The notes below the pieces were generated by a model. That model was not told where the DNA came from and searched no databases. It was given only the letters and a program-made list of their open reading frames with translations. From Parapedobacter deserti (GTDB lineage Bacteria > Bacteroidota > Bacteroidia > Sphingobacteriales > Sphingobacteriaceae): a stretch of DNA of 64,000 nt. Location of the stretch: positions 186,001-250,000 of the forward strand of contig NZ_JBHRTA010000030.1 of the NCBI RefSeq assembly GCF_042646065.1, given 5' to 3'. Shown in pieces: positions 25,486 to 34,400 of the stretch (position 1 is its first letter; each line of letters opens with the position of its first letter). The position numbers were made by a program, and so were the translations under genes.

Positions 25486-27156
25486 TCATATCAACAAATC
25501 AAAACGTTTTCCCCATCCGGTTGCTTCGTCGTATCCCGCATCGTGATGCCGGAAAATGCCCATCGCCGGGTCATTATGCAGGACACGGCGGAGACATTCG
25601 TCTGCGCGGTCCGAGCCGTCAGCCAGCACAACCATGCCCGCATGCTGAGCATACCCCATGCCGACACCACCTCCATGATGAAACGATACCCACGTTGCTC
25701 CGCCAGCGGTATTGCCCATGAGATTGAGCAGGGCCCAGTCTGATACTGCATCTGACCCGTCTTTCATCGCTTCTGTTTCCCGGTTGGGTGAGGCCACGGA
25801 GCCACAGTCGAGGTGGTCTCGCCCAATGACAATAGGCGCCTTTATTTTGCCGGATCGCACCAGGTTGTTGAAAATCAATCCAGCTTTTTCTCGTTCGCCC
25901 ATTCCCAACCAGCAGATACGCGCAGGCAAGCCCTGGAATGCAATTTTTTTTCGTGCCTGCGTCAGCCAGTTGTGCAGGTTTTTGTCTTCGGGAAAGGCTT
26001 CCATCAGTGCCTCATCGGTGGCATAGATGTCTTGCGGGTCGCCTGATAACGCCACCCAGCGGAAAGGCCCTTTGCCTTCACAGAACAATGGCCGTATAAA
26101 TGCCGGGGTGAACCCCGGAAAGTCAAACGCTTGGGCCTCACCACCTTCTTTAGCAAATTCACGGAGGTTGTTGCCATAATCAAACGTGACGGCACCCCGG
26201 CGTTGCATTTTTAACATGAACCCGACATGCCGTGCCATGCTCTTCAATGCTTCTTTTTTATAGGCTACCGTATCATTCTTTCGGAGCGCGGCAGCCTCGT
26301 CAAGTGACATGCCGTGGGGGACATAACCGTTTATGGGGTCATGTGCCGAAGTCTGGTCTGTAAGGATGTCTGGAATGATGCCATCGTGAAGCAGCCGCTC
26401 CAACAGGTCGCCGGCGTCACTAACTAAACCGACCGACAGCGGTCGGCGCTGAGTTAGCGCTTCCCGTATCCAGCTGATCGCCTCATCGTACGATTCGGTC
26501 ATCCTGTCCAGGTAATTGGTGTCAAGCCGCTTCCGTATTCTCGATTTGTCCACCTCGGCTCCGAGGAAAACCGCTCCCGCCATGGTAGCTGCAAGCGGTT
26601 GAGCGCCGCCCATTCCGCCTAGGCCGGCCGTAACCAATAGCCTGCCCTGCAAAGAGCCGTTAAAATGCTGCCGACCACATTCGACAAAAGTTTCATAAGT
26701 ACCCTGCAGGATGCCCTGCGAACCGATGTATATCCAACTGCCTGCGGTCATTTGGCCATACATCATTAAACCTTTACTGCGCAGTTCGTTGAAGTGCTCC
26801 CACGTAGCCCATTTGGGTACGAGGTTGCTATTAGCGATCAATACCCTTGGCGCCTGGGGGTGCGTGCGGAGGATTCCTACCGGCTTGCCAGATTGTACCA
26901 GTAGTGAATGGTTTTCGTCGAGTTTGAGTAGTAATTCTATGATTTTCTGTAGCGCTTGGGGGCTTCGTGCCGCTTGGCCGATGCCGCCATAAACTACAAG
27001 GTCCGCTGGGTTTTCCGCGACTTCGGCGTCGAGGTTGTTCAGCAACATGCGGAGAGGTGCTTCTGTCTGCCAGCTTCTGGCATGCAATGTATTGCCCCTC
27101 GGCGAGGTAAAATGGGGATGGTTGGCGTACTGTTCAAGAAATGCTGAAAGCGTCAT
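25486..27156 (-). CDS. hutU: Urocanate hydratase
   Basis: Second step of histidine degradation: hydration of urocanate to imidazolone propionate with tightly bound NAD+. The 556-residue product carries 'LVVYGGIGQAARSPQALQKI', 'GRLLVTAGLGGMGGAQPLAATMAG' (NAD-binding), 'DQTSAHDPINGYVPHG' and 'ARICWLGMGEREKAGLIFNNLV' with 'RDHLDCGSVASPNRETEAMKDGSDAVSDWALLNLMGNTAGGATWVSFHHGGGVGMG', all hallmarks of the family. Its start overlaps the hutH end by 23 bases. It is expressed as part of the hut operon. Confidence 0.98.
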   Translation of the reverse strand: MTLSAFLEQYANHPHFTSPRGNTLHARSWQTEAPLRMLLNNLDAEVAENPADLVVYGGIGQAARSPQALQKIIELLLKLDENHSLLVQSGKPVGILRTHPQAPRVLIANSNLVPKWATWEHFNELRSKGLMMYGQMTAGSWIYIGSQGILQGTYETFVECGRQHFNGSLQGRLLVTAGLGGMGGAQPLAATMAGAVFLGAEVDKSRIRKRLDTNYLDRMTESYDEAISWIREALTQRRPLSVGLVSDAGDLLERLLHDGIIPDILTDQTSAHDPINGYVPHGMSLDEAAALRKNDTVAYKKEALKSMARHVGFMLKMQRRGAVTFDYGNNLREFAKEGGEAQAFDFPGFTPAFIRPLFCEGKGPFRWVALSGDPQDIYATDEALMEAFPEDKNLHNWLTQARKKIAFQGLPARICWLGMGEREKAGLIFNNLVRSGKIKAPIVIGRDHLDCGSVASPNRETEAMKDGSDAVSDWALLNLMGNTAGGATWVSFHHGGGVGMGYAQHAGMVVLADGSDRADECLRRVLHNDPAMGIFRHHDAGYDEATGWGKRFDLLI

Positions 27157-28699
27157 ATGCGGTTTTGTTGAGGTGATAGTCGTATAGCTCAGCGGCCTGG
27201 TTTGCCTTTTTTACCAGTCGCCCGCTGCAAATCAGCCGCTGTAATTTTTGGATGTCATAAGCAAAAATACGGTCCTTGTCGGTAAAGGGCACTTCCGTCC
27301 TTACCAGTGCATGACAGGCTTCCAGCACCTCTGATGATTTAAGCGGCCTGCGCAAATCTAATGCCTGTGCTGCGTAAAGAAGCTCGATAGCCAGGATGTA
27401 TTCCAGGTTGTCGATGACCTTATTCAGCTTCCTGCCGCTTATGGAACCCATGGATACGTGATCTTCTTGGCCTAACGATGTAGGAATACTGTCGGCGCTT
27501 GCAGGAAAGCACAAGGTCTTGTTTTCAGATACCAACGCTGCCGCAGTATATTGTGGTATCATGAAGCCCGAATTCAACCCGGCGTCTTGGATAAGTAATT
27601 TTGGGAGGCCGTATCGCCCTTCGATAATTAGGTAGCTACGCCGGTCAGAAATATTACCGAGTTCGGCGGCTGCAACAGTGGTATAGTCAAGTGCGATAGC
27701 GAGCGGTTGTCCATGAAAATTGCCTCCGCTGATGGTATCATGTGGCCCGAGCAAAATAGGGTTGTCGGTTACGGCGTTGATTTCGATTTCTGTGAGTTCC
27801 TTGAGGTGGAGCCACGCCGTACGCGAGGCACCGTGCACCTGGGGCATGCAGCGAAGGGAGTAAGGGTCTTGTACACGGCCGCAGTCGGGATGTGAATTAG
27901 CGACTTCAGAACGATGCAACAGTTCCCACAGCCGGTGCGCCACCAACTGGTTGCCTGGGAAAGGGCGGATATTGTGCAGGCGGGCATCGAATGGTTTGTA
28001 GGAACCCATTACGCCTTCAAGAGACATTGCGCCTATAATATCAGCGGCTTCCAGCGCGTTGTGCATACGATACAGTGCATGCACCGCATGTGCGGCAATG
28101 AATTGCGTGCCATTAATCAGTGCCAAACCTTCTTTTGGGCCAAGCTGCAGGGGAGTTATCCCTTGCATCCCCAAAGCTTCCTCGGTCGATACTATCTCAC
28201 CTTTATAATACACCTCGCCGAGGCCGATGAGCGGCAGGAAGAGATGTGAAAGCGGGGCGAGGTCCCCAGAGGCCCCTACTGAACCCTGCTCGGGAACAAC
28301 GGGGATAATATCCTGATGGGCCATCCAGATAATGCGCTCAAGGGTGCGAAGCTGTATGCCGGAGTACCCTTGCGCAAGCGCCTGTATTTTGATAATCATC
28401 ATCGTTTTGGCGATGGGGGCAGGGATAGGGTTGCCTACGCCTACTGAATGGCTTTTGAGTAAATTGTGCTGAAGGTTTGCGGTATCTTCCGCGGAGATGA
28501 TGGTGTCACAAAGCGGTCCAAACCCGGTATTGATGCCATAGACAATGTCGCTATGCGCCACAATATCTTTTACAAGCGCCGCAGATTGGTCTATTTTATG
28601 CCTTACCTTTGGCGTGAGGGTTCCGTGGAGTCTGCCCTGGGTAAGCGCCATAGCCGTTCCTATTGTCAGCTTATCGATACCGTATCGGAAATTTTTCAT
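27134..28699 (-). CDS. hutH: Histidine ammonia-lyase
   Basis: First step of histidine degradation: non-oxidative deamination of L-histidine to urocanate. The 521-residue protein contains the Ala-Ser-Gly triplet that forms the MIO electrophile ('EQGSVGASGDLAPLSHL') and the conserved 'GINTGFGPLCDTII', 'NGTQFIAAHAVHALYR', 'QDPYSLRCMPQVHGASR' and 'NPILLGPHDTISGGNFHGQPLAIALD' blocks. It is the promoter-proximal hut gene, 72 bp downstream of a MarR regulator in the same orientation. Phenylalanine or tyrosine lyases are related, but the hut context decides. Confidence 0.98.
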   Translation of the reverse strand: MKNFRYGIDKLTIGTAMALTQGRLHGTLTPKVRHKIDQSAALVKDIVAHSDIVYGINTGFGPLCDTIISAEDTANLQHNLLKSHSVGVGNPIPAPIAKTMMIIKIQALAQGYSGIQLRTLERIIWMAHQDIIPVVPEQGSVGASGDLAPLSHLFLPLIGLGEVYYKGEIVSTEEALGMQGITPLQLGPKEGLALINGTQFIAAHAVHALYRMHNALEAADIIGAMSLEGVMGSYKPFDARLHNIRPFPGNQLVAHRLWELLHRSEVANSHPDCGRVQDPYSLRCMPQVHGASRTAWLHLKELTEIEINAVTDNPILLGPHDTISGGNFHGQPLAIALDYTTVAAAELGNISDRRSYLIIEGRYGLPKLLIQDAGLNSGFMIPQYTAAALVSENKTLCFPASADSIPTSLGQEDHVSMGSISGRKLNKVIDNLEYILAIELLYAAQALDLRRPLKSSEVLEACHALVRTEVPFTDKDRIFAYDIQKLQRLICSGRLVKKANQAAELYDYHLNKTAYDAFSIS

Positions 28700-28724
28700 T
28701 CGATTGATTTTTGTTAAAGATAAT

Positions 28725-28751
28725 GAAGTGTGTATACATTATTTTCACTTC
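28725..28751. promoter_or_regulatory. Possible operator in the MarR-hutH gap
   Basis: GAAGTG and CACTTC form a perfect 6-base inverted repeat with a 15-base AT-rich spacer containing TGTATACA, a self-complementary octamer. It lies 26 bases upstream of the hutH ATG and just after the MarR stop codon. It could be the site where MarR or another regulator controls the hut genes. Confidence 0.45.
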
Positions 28752-28771
28752 TAATACGTTCTTCGAAGCAT

Positions 28772-29281
28772 TCAAAGAGACCGCGTATGGCTTGCGCATA
28801 CGTGGAGTGATTTTGTGATGCGATCAGAAAGTGCAGTTTCTGTAAATGCTTGCTCCAGGGCTGCAATTCCCTGAAACAAGGTCTCTGTTTGGACGTTTTC
28901 GTGCGCTAGCTGCGAAAATGCGGCGGAAATCGCCGTCCAAACCGGTGTTATCCGTTGTAGCAACTCCTGACCTTTGGGTGAAAGCCTCACCAGTTGCCGG
29001 CGTGCGTCTTCGCCGCTGACCTCCGTATCAACCAGCTGCTTCCTTTTTAGATTGCCGACCAGTTGGCTTATCGCGGAGTGCGAAACTTGGAGTCTGCCGG
29101 CGATTTCCTTGATGGAGACGGGTTGCTTTTCGGAAAGGATATAAAATACCGGAAACCAGCTTGCGTCAAAGACGATACCTTGTTCATGGTATACCTTATT
29201 GATCTCTGCGATGAAGTATTCGCTTGTCCGTCGCAAGCGGCTTCCGAGCATCAATGGGCCGAGTGAATGATAAAAGTCCAT
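28772..29281 (-). CDS. MarR-family transcriptional regulator
   Basis: Winged-helix regulator of 169 residues. The HTH lies at about 62-85 ('VSIKEIAGRLQVSHSAISQLVGNLKRKQLVDTEVSGEDARRQLVRLSPKGQEL'), followed by the wing with the MarR-typical DxRR element (EDARRQ). N- and C-terminal helices would form the dimer interface. It is encoded immediately upstream of hutHUIG on the same strand, so control of histidine catabolism is a reasonable guess. MarR proteins usually repress until a small acid binds; urocanate would be a natural ligand, but nothing in the sequence proves it. Confidence 0.88.
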   Translation of the reverse strand: MDFYHSLGPLMLGSRLRRTSEYFIAEINKVYHEQGIVFDASWFPVFYILSEKQPVSIKEIAGRLQVSHSAISQLVGNLKRKQLVDTEVSGEDARRQLVRLSPKGQELLQRITPVWTAISAAFSQLAHENVQTETLFQGIAALEQAFTETALSDRITKSLHVCASHTRSL

Positions 29282-29408
29282 TTCGGAATACGTAAGTGCT
29301 TATACAATATTCGGAACTATTTGTATGAAATGCAAATAATTGCTAGATTCTTTCGTTATTTGTCGTGCACGCTTTGTAGGGTGGGTTTATTAAGAAATAA
29401 GAAGGCCT

Positions 29409-30122
29409 ATGTCGGTGTTTCGTTTTAAGCAATTTGCAGTGGACCAATCGGACTGCACGATGAAGGTCAATACCGATGGTGTTCTGTTGGGTGCTATAGC
29501 TGCCACAGCGCACCCGAGGCGTATTCTTGATATCGGAACGGGCACCGGCGTCATCGCGTTGATGCTGGCACAGCGTTTTCCGTTGGCTTCGGTAGACGCG
29601 ATTGAGATTGACGTATTGGCTGCGCAAGTGGCTGGTAAAAATTTTCAAGGGTCTCCTTTTGCAGATCGGGTTGCCAGCTATGCCGTGGCAATGGCTGATT
29701 TTGAAACAGGTAAAACATATGACTTGATTGTTTCTAACCCTCCTTATTTTTTGCATTCACTTAAAAACCATGACAAGCGTAAGCAGGTGGCCAGGCATAC
29801 TGATATGTCTTTCTTTTCGCAATTATTGGCCCGGGCGGCCCAGTGGCTTGCGCCTGATGGCAGTTTACAGTTGGTACTCCCCATACCCCTTGCGGAGCAG
29901 ATAGCCACGAAGGCCATCAGCGAATATAAAATGGGGGTGCAGTGGGCCATAGATATCCGTTCGTTTGACGCTCATCCCCCGGTCCGGCGCATTCTGGCAA
30001 TCGGTAAGTCGGCAAACAGCTGTAAGACCTATTCTGGCGACAACTTTGTGATTTACCAAAGAAAGGGAGTTTACAGTCCAGCGTACCGGGAGCTACTTCA
30101 GGATTTTTTCCTGTCATTTTAG
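29409..30122 (+). CDS. tRNA1(Val) (adenine(37)-N6)-methyltransferase, TrmN6-like
   Basis: SAM-dependent N6-adenine methyltransferase of 237 residues. It has the SAM-binding motif 'ILDIGTGTGVIALMLAQRFP', the acidic loop 'IEIDVLAAQVAGKNFQ' and the N6-amino methyltransferase catalytic motif NPPY ('DLIVSNPPYFLHSLKNHD'). The opening 'FRFKQFAVDQSDCTMKVNTDGVLLGA' is typical of TrmN6/YfiC. It should methylate A37 of a tRNA, by family. It is divergent from the MarR gene and precedes a phosphodiesterase by 22 bp. Confidence 0.9.
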   Translation: MSVFRFKQFAVDQSDCTMKVNTDGVLLGAIAATAHPRRILDIGTGTGVIALMLAQRFPLASVDAIEIDVLAAQVAGKNFQGSPFADRVASYAVAMADFETGKTYDLIVSNPPYFLHSLKNHDKRKQVARHTDMSFFSQLLARAAQWLAPDGSLQLVLPIPLAEQIATKAISEYKMGVQWAIDIRSFDAHPPVRRILAIGKSANSCKTYSGDNFVIYQRKGVYSPAYRELLQDFFLSF

Positions 30123-30144
30123 GAATCCCTATATTCGCGTTTGT

Positions 30145-30639
30145 ATGATTAGAATCGGCCTACTTGCGGATACCCATGGACACCTTGACGAGGCGGTATT
30201 CCGCCATTTCGATCAGTGCGACGAAATCTGGCATGCCGGCGACTTCGGTGATATTGCCGTAGCGGATACGCTGGCCGCCTTTAAGCCTTTGCGGGGTGTT
30301 TATGGTAATATTGACGGGCAGGATGTTCGCAAAATATATCCCGAACACCTGCGTTTTACCTGTGAAGCGGTGGATGTGTGGATGACCCATATCGGTGGCT
30401 ACCCCGGCCGCTACAGTCCATCCATAAGGAAAGAAATCAATCAGCATCCGCCAAAGCTTTTCATATGTGGCCATTCGCATATCCTTAAGGTGATGTACGA
30501 TCAAAAGTTACAATGCCTGCACCTGAATCCGGGAGCTGCGGGAAAGCAAGGCTGGCATAAGGTACGCACACTTTTACGATTTAGCATCGACTATAACCGC
30601 ATTGAAGGGCTGGAGGTCGTAGAACTGTCAGGACGGTAA
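30145..30639 (+). CDS. YfcE/MJ0936-type metallophosphoesterase
   Basis: Small calcineurin-like phosphodiesterase of 164 residues. The metal ligands are D8-x-H10 ('LADTHGHLD'), 'WHAGDFGD', 'VYGNIDG' and 'FICGHSH', ending with the family's 'LNPGAAGKQGWHK'. Members hydrolyse simple phosphodiesters in vitro, but the physiological substrate is unknown. It follows the TrmN6-like gene by 22 bp and may be in the same transcript. Confidence 0.9.
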   Translation: MIRIGLLADTHGHLDEAVFRHFDQCDEIWHAGDFGDIAVADTLAAFKPLRGVYGNIDGQDVRKIYPEHLRFTCEAVDVWMTHIGGYPGRYSPSIRKEINQHPPKLFICGHSHILKVMYDQKLQCLHLNPGAAGKQGWHKVRTLLRFSIDYNRIEGLEVVELSGR

Positions 30640-30671
30640 AGGATGGTTTTACACTAAGTGTTTTTAAAATC

Positions 30672-30703
30672 TTTGTTATATTGCCATTTTGTGCGTAATA
30701 TTG
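30672..30703 (+). promoter_or_regulatory. Promoter of fbp
   Basis: TTTG (30672-30675), exactly 20 bases, then TAATATTG (30696-30703), one mismatch from TAnnTTTG. It is 44 bases upstream of the fbp ATG. Confidence 0.7.
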
Positions 30704-30747
30704 CATGTTTTTTAATTATAAAAGTACACTAACTAACGCGCCGTTTT

Positions 30748-31776
30748 ATGACAAAAGTAACCACCCTGGGTCAATTCATTATCGAAAAGCAGGCAGACTT
30801 CCCCTATGCAAAAGGCGAGTTATCGAGGCTATTGCGCGACATCGGCATTGCAGCAAAAATTGTCAACCGGGAGGTTAACAAAGCGGGTCTCGTTGATATC
30901 CTCGGTGACAATGGCACCACCAACATCCAGGGGGAAGGGCAGAAGAAACTCGATGTATATGCCGACGAACAGTTTATTTCTGCATTGCGAAGCGGCGGGG
31001 AATGTTGCGTAGTGGCGTCGGAAGAGCATGACGACTGTATCTTTATCAATTCCAAGATCTCCCAGAACGCTAAATACATTGTTTGCATTGATCCATTGGA
31101 TGGCTCATCAAATATCGATGTGAACGTCTCGGTCGGGACCATTTTTTCCATTTACCGGCGCACGACCACGGACGGCCCTGCTCAGATTGACGAAATTCTC
31201 CAGAAAGGCGAACGCCAAGTGGCGGCCGGCTATGTGATCTACGGTTCTTCCACGATGTTGGTGTATACGACCGGGAAGGGTGTAAACGGATTCACACTTG
31301 ATCCATCCATCGGCGAATTTTGTCTTTCCCATCCGAATATGACCATTCCTTCGCGTGGCACAATTTATTCGATCAACGAAGGTAATTACACGAAGTTCCC
31401 GCAGGGTGTAAAAGATTACATCAAGTACTGCCAAGTGGAGGATGCAATGTCGGATCGGCCATTTACCTCCCGCTATATCGGATCAATGGTGGCCGACATT
31501 CATCGCAACCTGATCAAAGGCGGGATTTTTCTTTACCCTACCACTTCTTCCCACCCCAACGGTAAGCTCCGGCTGATGTACGAGTGTAATCCATTGGCTT
31601 TTGTTATTGAACAAGCAGGGGGGAAAGCGACGGACGGCCACCGCCGGATTATGGAAATTGAGCCGCATCACCTGCACCAACGTACGCCTATTTTTATTGG
31701 CAGTTCTGAGATGGTAGAAAAAGTCGAAGCGTTCGTCCGGTTGTCTGATACACAATTGATAGGAGCCGCCGACTAA
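30748..31776 (+). CDS. fbp: Fructose-1,6-bisphosphatase class I
   Basis: Gluconeogenic hydrolysis of fructose-1,6-bisphosphate to fructose-6-phosphate. The 342 residues contain the metal-binding signature 'IVCIDPLDGSSNIDVNVSVGTIFSIY', the upstream 'VVASEEHDD' acid pair and the 'KLRLMYECNPLAFVIEQAGGKATDG' segment with the catalytic Lys/Arg region. It has a recognisable promoter. Its TAA stop interlocks with the stop of a MerR gene on the opposite strand. Useful when cells grow on amino acids such as histidine or on uronates that enter as pyruvate and triose phosphate. Confidence 0.97.
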   Translation: MTKVTTLGQFIIEKQADFPYAKGELSRLLRDIGIAAKIVNREVNKAGLVDILGDNGTTNIQGEGQKKLDVYADEQFISALRSGGECCVVASEEHDDCIFINSKISQNAKYIVCIDPLDGSSNIDVNVSVGTIFSIYRRTTTDGPAQIDEILQKGERQVAAGYVIYGSSTMLVYTTGKGVNGFTLDPSIGEFCLSHPNMTIPSRGTIYSINEGNYTKFPQGVKDYIKYCQVEDAMSDRPFTSRYIGSMVADIHRNLIKGGIFLYPTTSSHPNGKLRLMYECNPLAFVIEQAGGKATDGHRRIMEIEPHHLHQRTPIFIGSSEMVEKVEAFVRLSDTQLIGAAD

Positions 31777-32108
31777 AGGCTGTCGCGTACTTCCAATAAA
31801 AAAGTTTTCAGGCGTTCGAGCGAATCTATCACGCGTTGGTTTTCACGGGCTTCGTTCTTATTGTTGCGCAGATAGTCTCTCGCCCCTTGGAGGGTGTATC
31901 CTTTCTCTTTTACCAGGTTAAAAATGATCCGCAGGTTTGTAATGTCCTCTGGAGTGAATAACCGGTTGCCTTTTTTGTTCTTTTTAGGTTGGATGATGTC
32001 AAATTCACGCTCATAAAACCGTATTTGAGAGGCGTTGACACCAAACATGGACGTTACCTCACCCATTGTGTAGTACAGTTTGTTTATTTCGCGCTCCTTG
32101 TATGGCAT
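31773..32108 (-). CDS. MerR-family transcriptional regulator
   Basis: Small MerR-type regulator of 111 residues. The N-terminal winged helix is 'LYYTMGEVTSMFGVNASQIRFYEREFDIIQPKKNKKGNRLFTPEDITNLRIIFNLVKEKGYTLQGARDYLRNN', followed by a short coiled dimer helix and no extra effector domain. The ATG at 32108 fits the promoter (-7 box at 32137-32144); the longer open frame starting at 32147 would overlap that box. Bacteroidota often carry such a RacA/HspR-like regulator near an M23 peptidase, as here. Targets are unknown. Confidence 0.88.
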   Translation of the reverse strand: MPYKEREINKLYYTMGEVTSMFGVNASQIRFYEREFDIIQPKKNKKGNRLFTPEDITNLRIIFNLVKEKGYTLQGARDYLRNNKNEARENQRVIDSLERLKTFLLEVRDSL

Positions 32109-32136
32109 ATTACTGATAACGTGTAGCCGTTGTAGA

Positions 32137-32165
32137 CAAATATACAATTACCTTGGGATTTTCAA
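32137..32165 (-). promoter_or_regulatory. Promoter of the MerR gene
   Basis: On the minus strand TTG (32163-32165), 18 bases, then TATATTTG (32137-32144), an exact -7 match with a slightly short spacer. It lies 28 bases before the chosen ATG. Confidence 0.6.
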
Positions 32166-32219
32166 GAAACCGTGTCAATAATTACAGGCCTGAGTATTCC
32201 GGCTGCTATCTCACTGACG

Positions 32220-33188
32220 CTAATCGAAAGATTGGTTTTCCTGCGATGCAGCCTCCAAAATAGCAGCATATTCCGATGGTGTAAGATCATTGTATATGAA
32301 ATTAATCGGATTTACCGGTTTGTCGTTTTTGTGAACTTCGTAGTGCAGATGCGGACCTGTTGACGTGCCTGTATTGCCTACATAACCGATAAGGTCGCCG
32401 CGTTTTACCTCTTGCCCGACCTTTACGGTGAATCGGCTCATATGGCCATAAAGCGTCTTATAATTATAGCCATGGTTAATGACTACCCGGCGTCCATAGC
32501 CGCCATCAATGCCGGCGGCTTCAACCAGCCCATTACCGGTTGCATAGATCGGGGTGCCTGTCGGTGCGGTGAAATCGATGCCAGCATGCATTTTTCGGAT
32601 TTTGTATACGGGATGTATCCTTATGCCAAAACCGGAAATTCCACCCTGTATTCTGCGGCTATCGATAGGTTGTATTGCAGGTATACTAGCCATCATTTCG
32701 GCTTTGGATTTAGCCATTTCAGTTAGCTCGTCATACGATTTGGACTGTACGTAAAGTGCCCTGGAGATATAATCCAATTTTTTTGTAGTCTCTATCATTA
32801 AGTCCGAGTTACTGAAATGTTCCAGGTTTTTATAGCGATTGACACCGCCGAAGCCAGCCTTGCGAACATCAGGGTCTATCGGGTCAGCCTCAAAGATGAC
32901 GCGATAAATGTTGTCGTCACGGTGCTGCATGTTTTCCAACGCGCCATCGATTTGCTTCAGCCGTTCCTGCATGATGCTGTATTGCAAAGCCATTTGGTCA
33001 ACCTCCCGTTGAAGTTGTTTTTCCATTGGTGAATCAATGAAGGTGAACCCGATGTAGAGGAGGAAAATAGCGCAAGCAAAAGAGCTGGTTAGAAATCCGA
33101 GTGCACGCAATGCCCAGGTTTTGGTGCTAGTTTTTACTTTCTCATACTTTAATGTATGCGAATTGTAATGATACTTCGTTTTCGCCAT
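32220..33188 (-). CDS. M23 (LytM-type) peptidoglycan endopeptidase, membrane-anchored
   Basis: Cell wall hydrolase or divisome activator of 322 residues. One membrane segment near residues 30-50 (FLTSSFACAIFLLYIGFTFI) anchors it, followed by a coiled-coil stretch ('EKQLQREVDQMALQYSIMQERLKQIDGALENMQHRDD'). The C-terminal M23 domain has the zinc ligands in 'HAGIDFTAPTGTPIYATG' (His, Asp) and 'GPHLHYEVHKND' (HxH). All ligands are intact, so it should be an active zinc peptidase cutting peptide cross-links in the periplasm. It is upstream of, and in the same direction as, the MerR gene. Confidence 0.93.
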   Translation of the reverse strand: MAKTKYHYNSHTLKYEKVKTSTKTWALRALGFLTSSFACAIFLLYIGFTFIDSPMEKQLQREVDQMALQYSIMQERLKQIDGALENMQHRDDNIYRVIFEADPIDPDVRKAGFGGVNRYKNLEHFSNSDLMIETTKKLDYISRALYVQSKSYDELTEMAKSKAEMMASIPAIQPIDSRRIQGGISGFGIRIHPVYKIRKMHAGIDFTAPTGTPIYATGNGLVEAAGIDGGYGRRVVINHGYNYKTLYGHMSRFTVKVGQEVKRGDLIGYVGNTGTSTGPHLHYEVHKNDKPVNPINFIYNDLTPSEYAAILEAASQENQSFD

Positions 33189-33295
33189 TCGCGTTTTTCC
33201 GGTTAGTAAGTGATGGTTAGACGGAGTTTAAATCAGCATAATTAGTTTGAACGAAGCAAATATGAAAAAAAATAAGAAAATTCAAAACACAAAAC

Positions 33296-34138
33296 CTACT
33301 TTACCATCCGCAGAAATAACGCCACTCTTTGCTTAAGCTGGCGACGGTCAATGATGAAATCAAGGAATCCGTGCTCAAGCAAAAATTCGGACGTTTGGAA
33401 ACCTTTCGGCAAATCCTTTTTTATGGTCTCTTTGATTACCCTTGGCCCTGCAAATCCGATGAGGGCGCCCGGTTCGGCAATATTAATGTCTCCCAGCATA
33501 GCGTAGGAAGCGGTCACGCCACCAGTGGTCGGATCGGTCAGCAAACAGATATAAGGCAATTTGGCTTCGTTCAGTAGCGCAAGTTTGGCAGAGGTTTTGG
33601 CCATCTGCATGAGTGAAAAGGCCGCCTCCATCATCCGGGCTCCCCCGGATTTGGAGATCAGCATGAAAGGGATTTTGTGCTTTATGCAATAATCGATTGA
33701 CCGGGATATTTTTTCGCCGACTACCGATCCCATGGATCCACCGATAAACGTGAAATCCATGCATGCCAACACAAGATCCTGCCCTTCTATTTTACCATGC
33801 GCGCAGCGGATCGCATCGTTCAAACCTGTTTTAGCGTAGCTCTCGTCCAGTCGTTCGGTGTATTTTTTCGTGTCTTCAAAAACGAGTGGATCTCCGGAAC
33901 GAAGGTTGCTAAACAGTTCGTTGAATTGGTTGTCATCAAATAGGATTGAAAAATAGGCCGCCGAGCCAATGCGCAAGTGATAGCCACAGTAATGGCATAC
34001 GTATTTGTTTTCAATCTGCTCGATATTCAGCAGCGGCTTTTTACAGGAAGGGCACTTGTTCCACAGGCCGTCTGGGGCTTCCTTTTTATGTTCGGTAGCC
34101 GTGTTTATCCCGGCCTTTTCACGTCTGAACCAACTCAT
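33296..34138 (-). CDS. accD: Acetyl-CoA carboxylase carboxyltransferase subunit beta
   Basis: Part of the carboxyltransferase that makes malonyl-CoA for fatty acid synthesis; it pairs with AccA. The 280 residues have the N-terminal four-Cys zinc finger (C29-x2-C32, C48-x2-C51) and the crotonase-like core ('GQDLVLACMDFTFIGGSMGSVVGEKISRSIDYC', 'PFMLISKSGGARMMEAAFSLMQMAKTSAKL', 'DPTTGGVTASYAMLGDINIAEPGALIGFAGPRVI'). The start at 34138 is fixed by the usual 'MSWFRREKAGI' and by the promoter; an open frame runs 100 codons further but crosses the SRP RNA gene. Confidence 0.97.
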   Translation of the reverse strand: MSWFRREKAGINTATEHKKEAPDGLWNKCPSCKKPLLNIEQIENKYVCHYCGYHLRIGSAAYFSILFDDNQFNELFSNLRSGDPLVFEDTKKYTERLDESYAKTGLNDAIRCAHGKIEGQDLVLACMDFTFIGGSMGSVVGEKISRSIDYCIKHKIPFMLISKSGGARMMEAAFSLMQMAKTSAKLALLNEAKLPYICLLTDPTTGGVTASYAMLGDINIAEPGALIGFAGPRVIKETIKKDLPKGFQTSEFLLEHGFLDFIIDRRQLKQRVALFLRMVK

Positions 34139-34159
34139 GCAAATCGTCGTTATGGGTTG

Positions 34160-34190
34160 CAAACTTAGATAAACTTGTGTGGATATGCAA
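34160..34190 (-). promoter_or_regulatory. Promoter of accD
   Basis: On the minus strand TTG (34188-34190), exactly 20 bases, then TAAGTTTG (34160-34167), a full consensus match, 21 bases before the accD ATG. Confidence 0.82.
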
Positions 34191-34262
34191 GTGCAGTAGA
34201 TAGAAGTGGTCGGATGGCAGGGATTGCTGGCTTTGACAGGGGCGGTGTGCCACCAATAAAAA

Positions 34263-34361
34263 ATGGGCAAGCTACTTTTATCGCACCGCTCAACCCAATA
34301 CCCTTGCTGCGTTCCCGCCCTGGGGGATTCTCGAGGAGCTGGTCGTAAAAGACTTACCCAC
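34263..34361 (-). ncRNA. ffs: Signal recognition particle RNA, small bacterial type
   Basis: The RNA reads from 34361 down to 34263, about 99 nt. The apical SRP domain is recognisable by GGCGGGAACGCAGCAAGGG, with the asymmetric loop and tetraloop region that Ffh binds. The two ends pair (GUGGGUAAG at the 5' end with CUUGCCCAU at the 3' end, allowing G-U pairs), and a U-run follows the 3' end as a terminator. It lies between dprA and accD on the same strand. Exact ends are estimated to within a few bases. Confidence 0.9.
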
Positions 34362-34400
34362 GGCAAAGGTAGTGAATTTTGTGATACTAGGCAATAAAAA

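Noticed and set aside
30640..30671. Intrinsic terminator after the phosphodiesterase gene
   Set aside because: The only hairpin (ACAC-TAA-GTGT) has a four-base stem, too weak to call.
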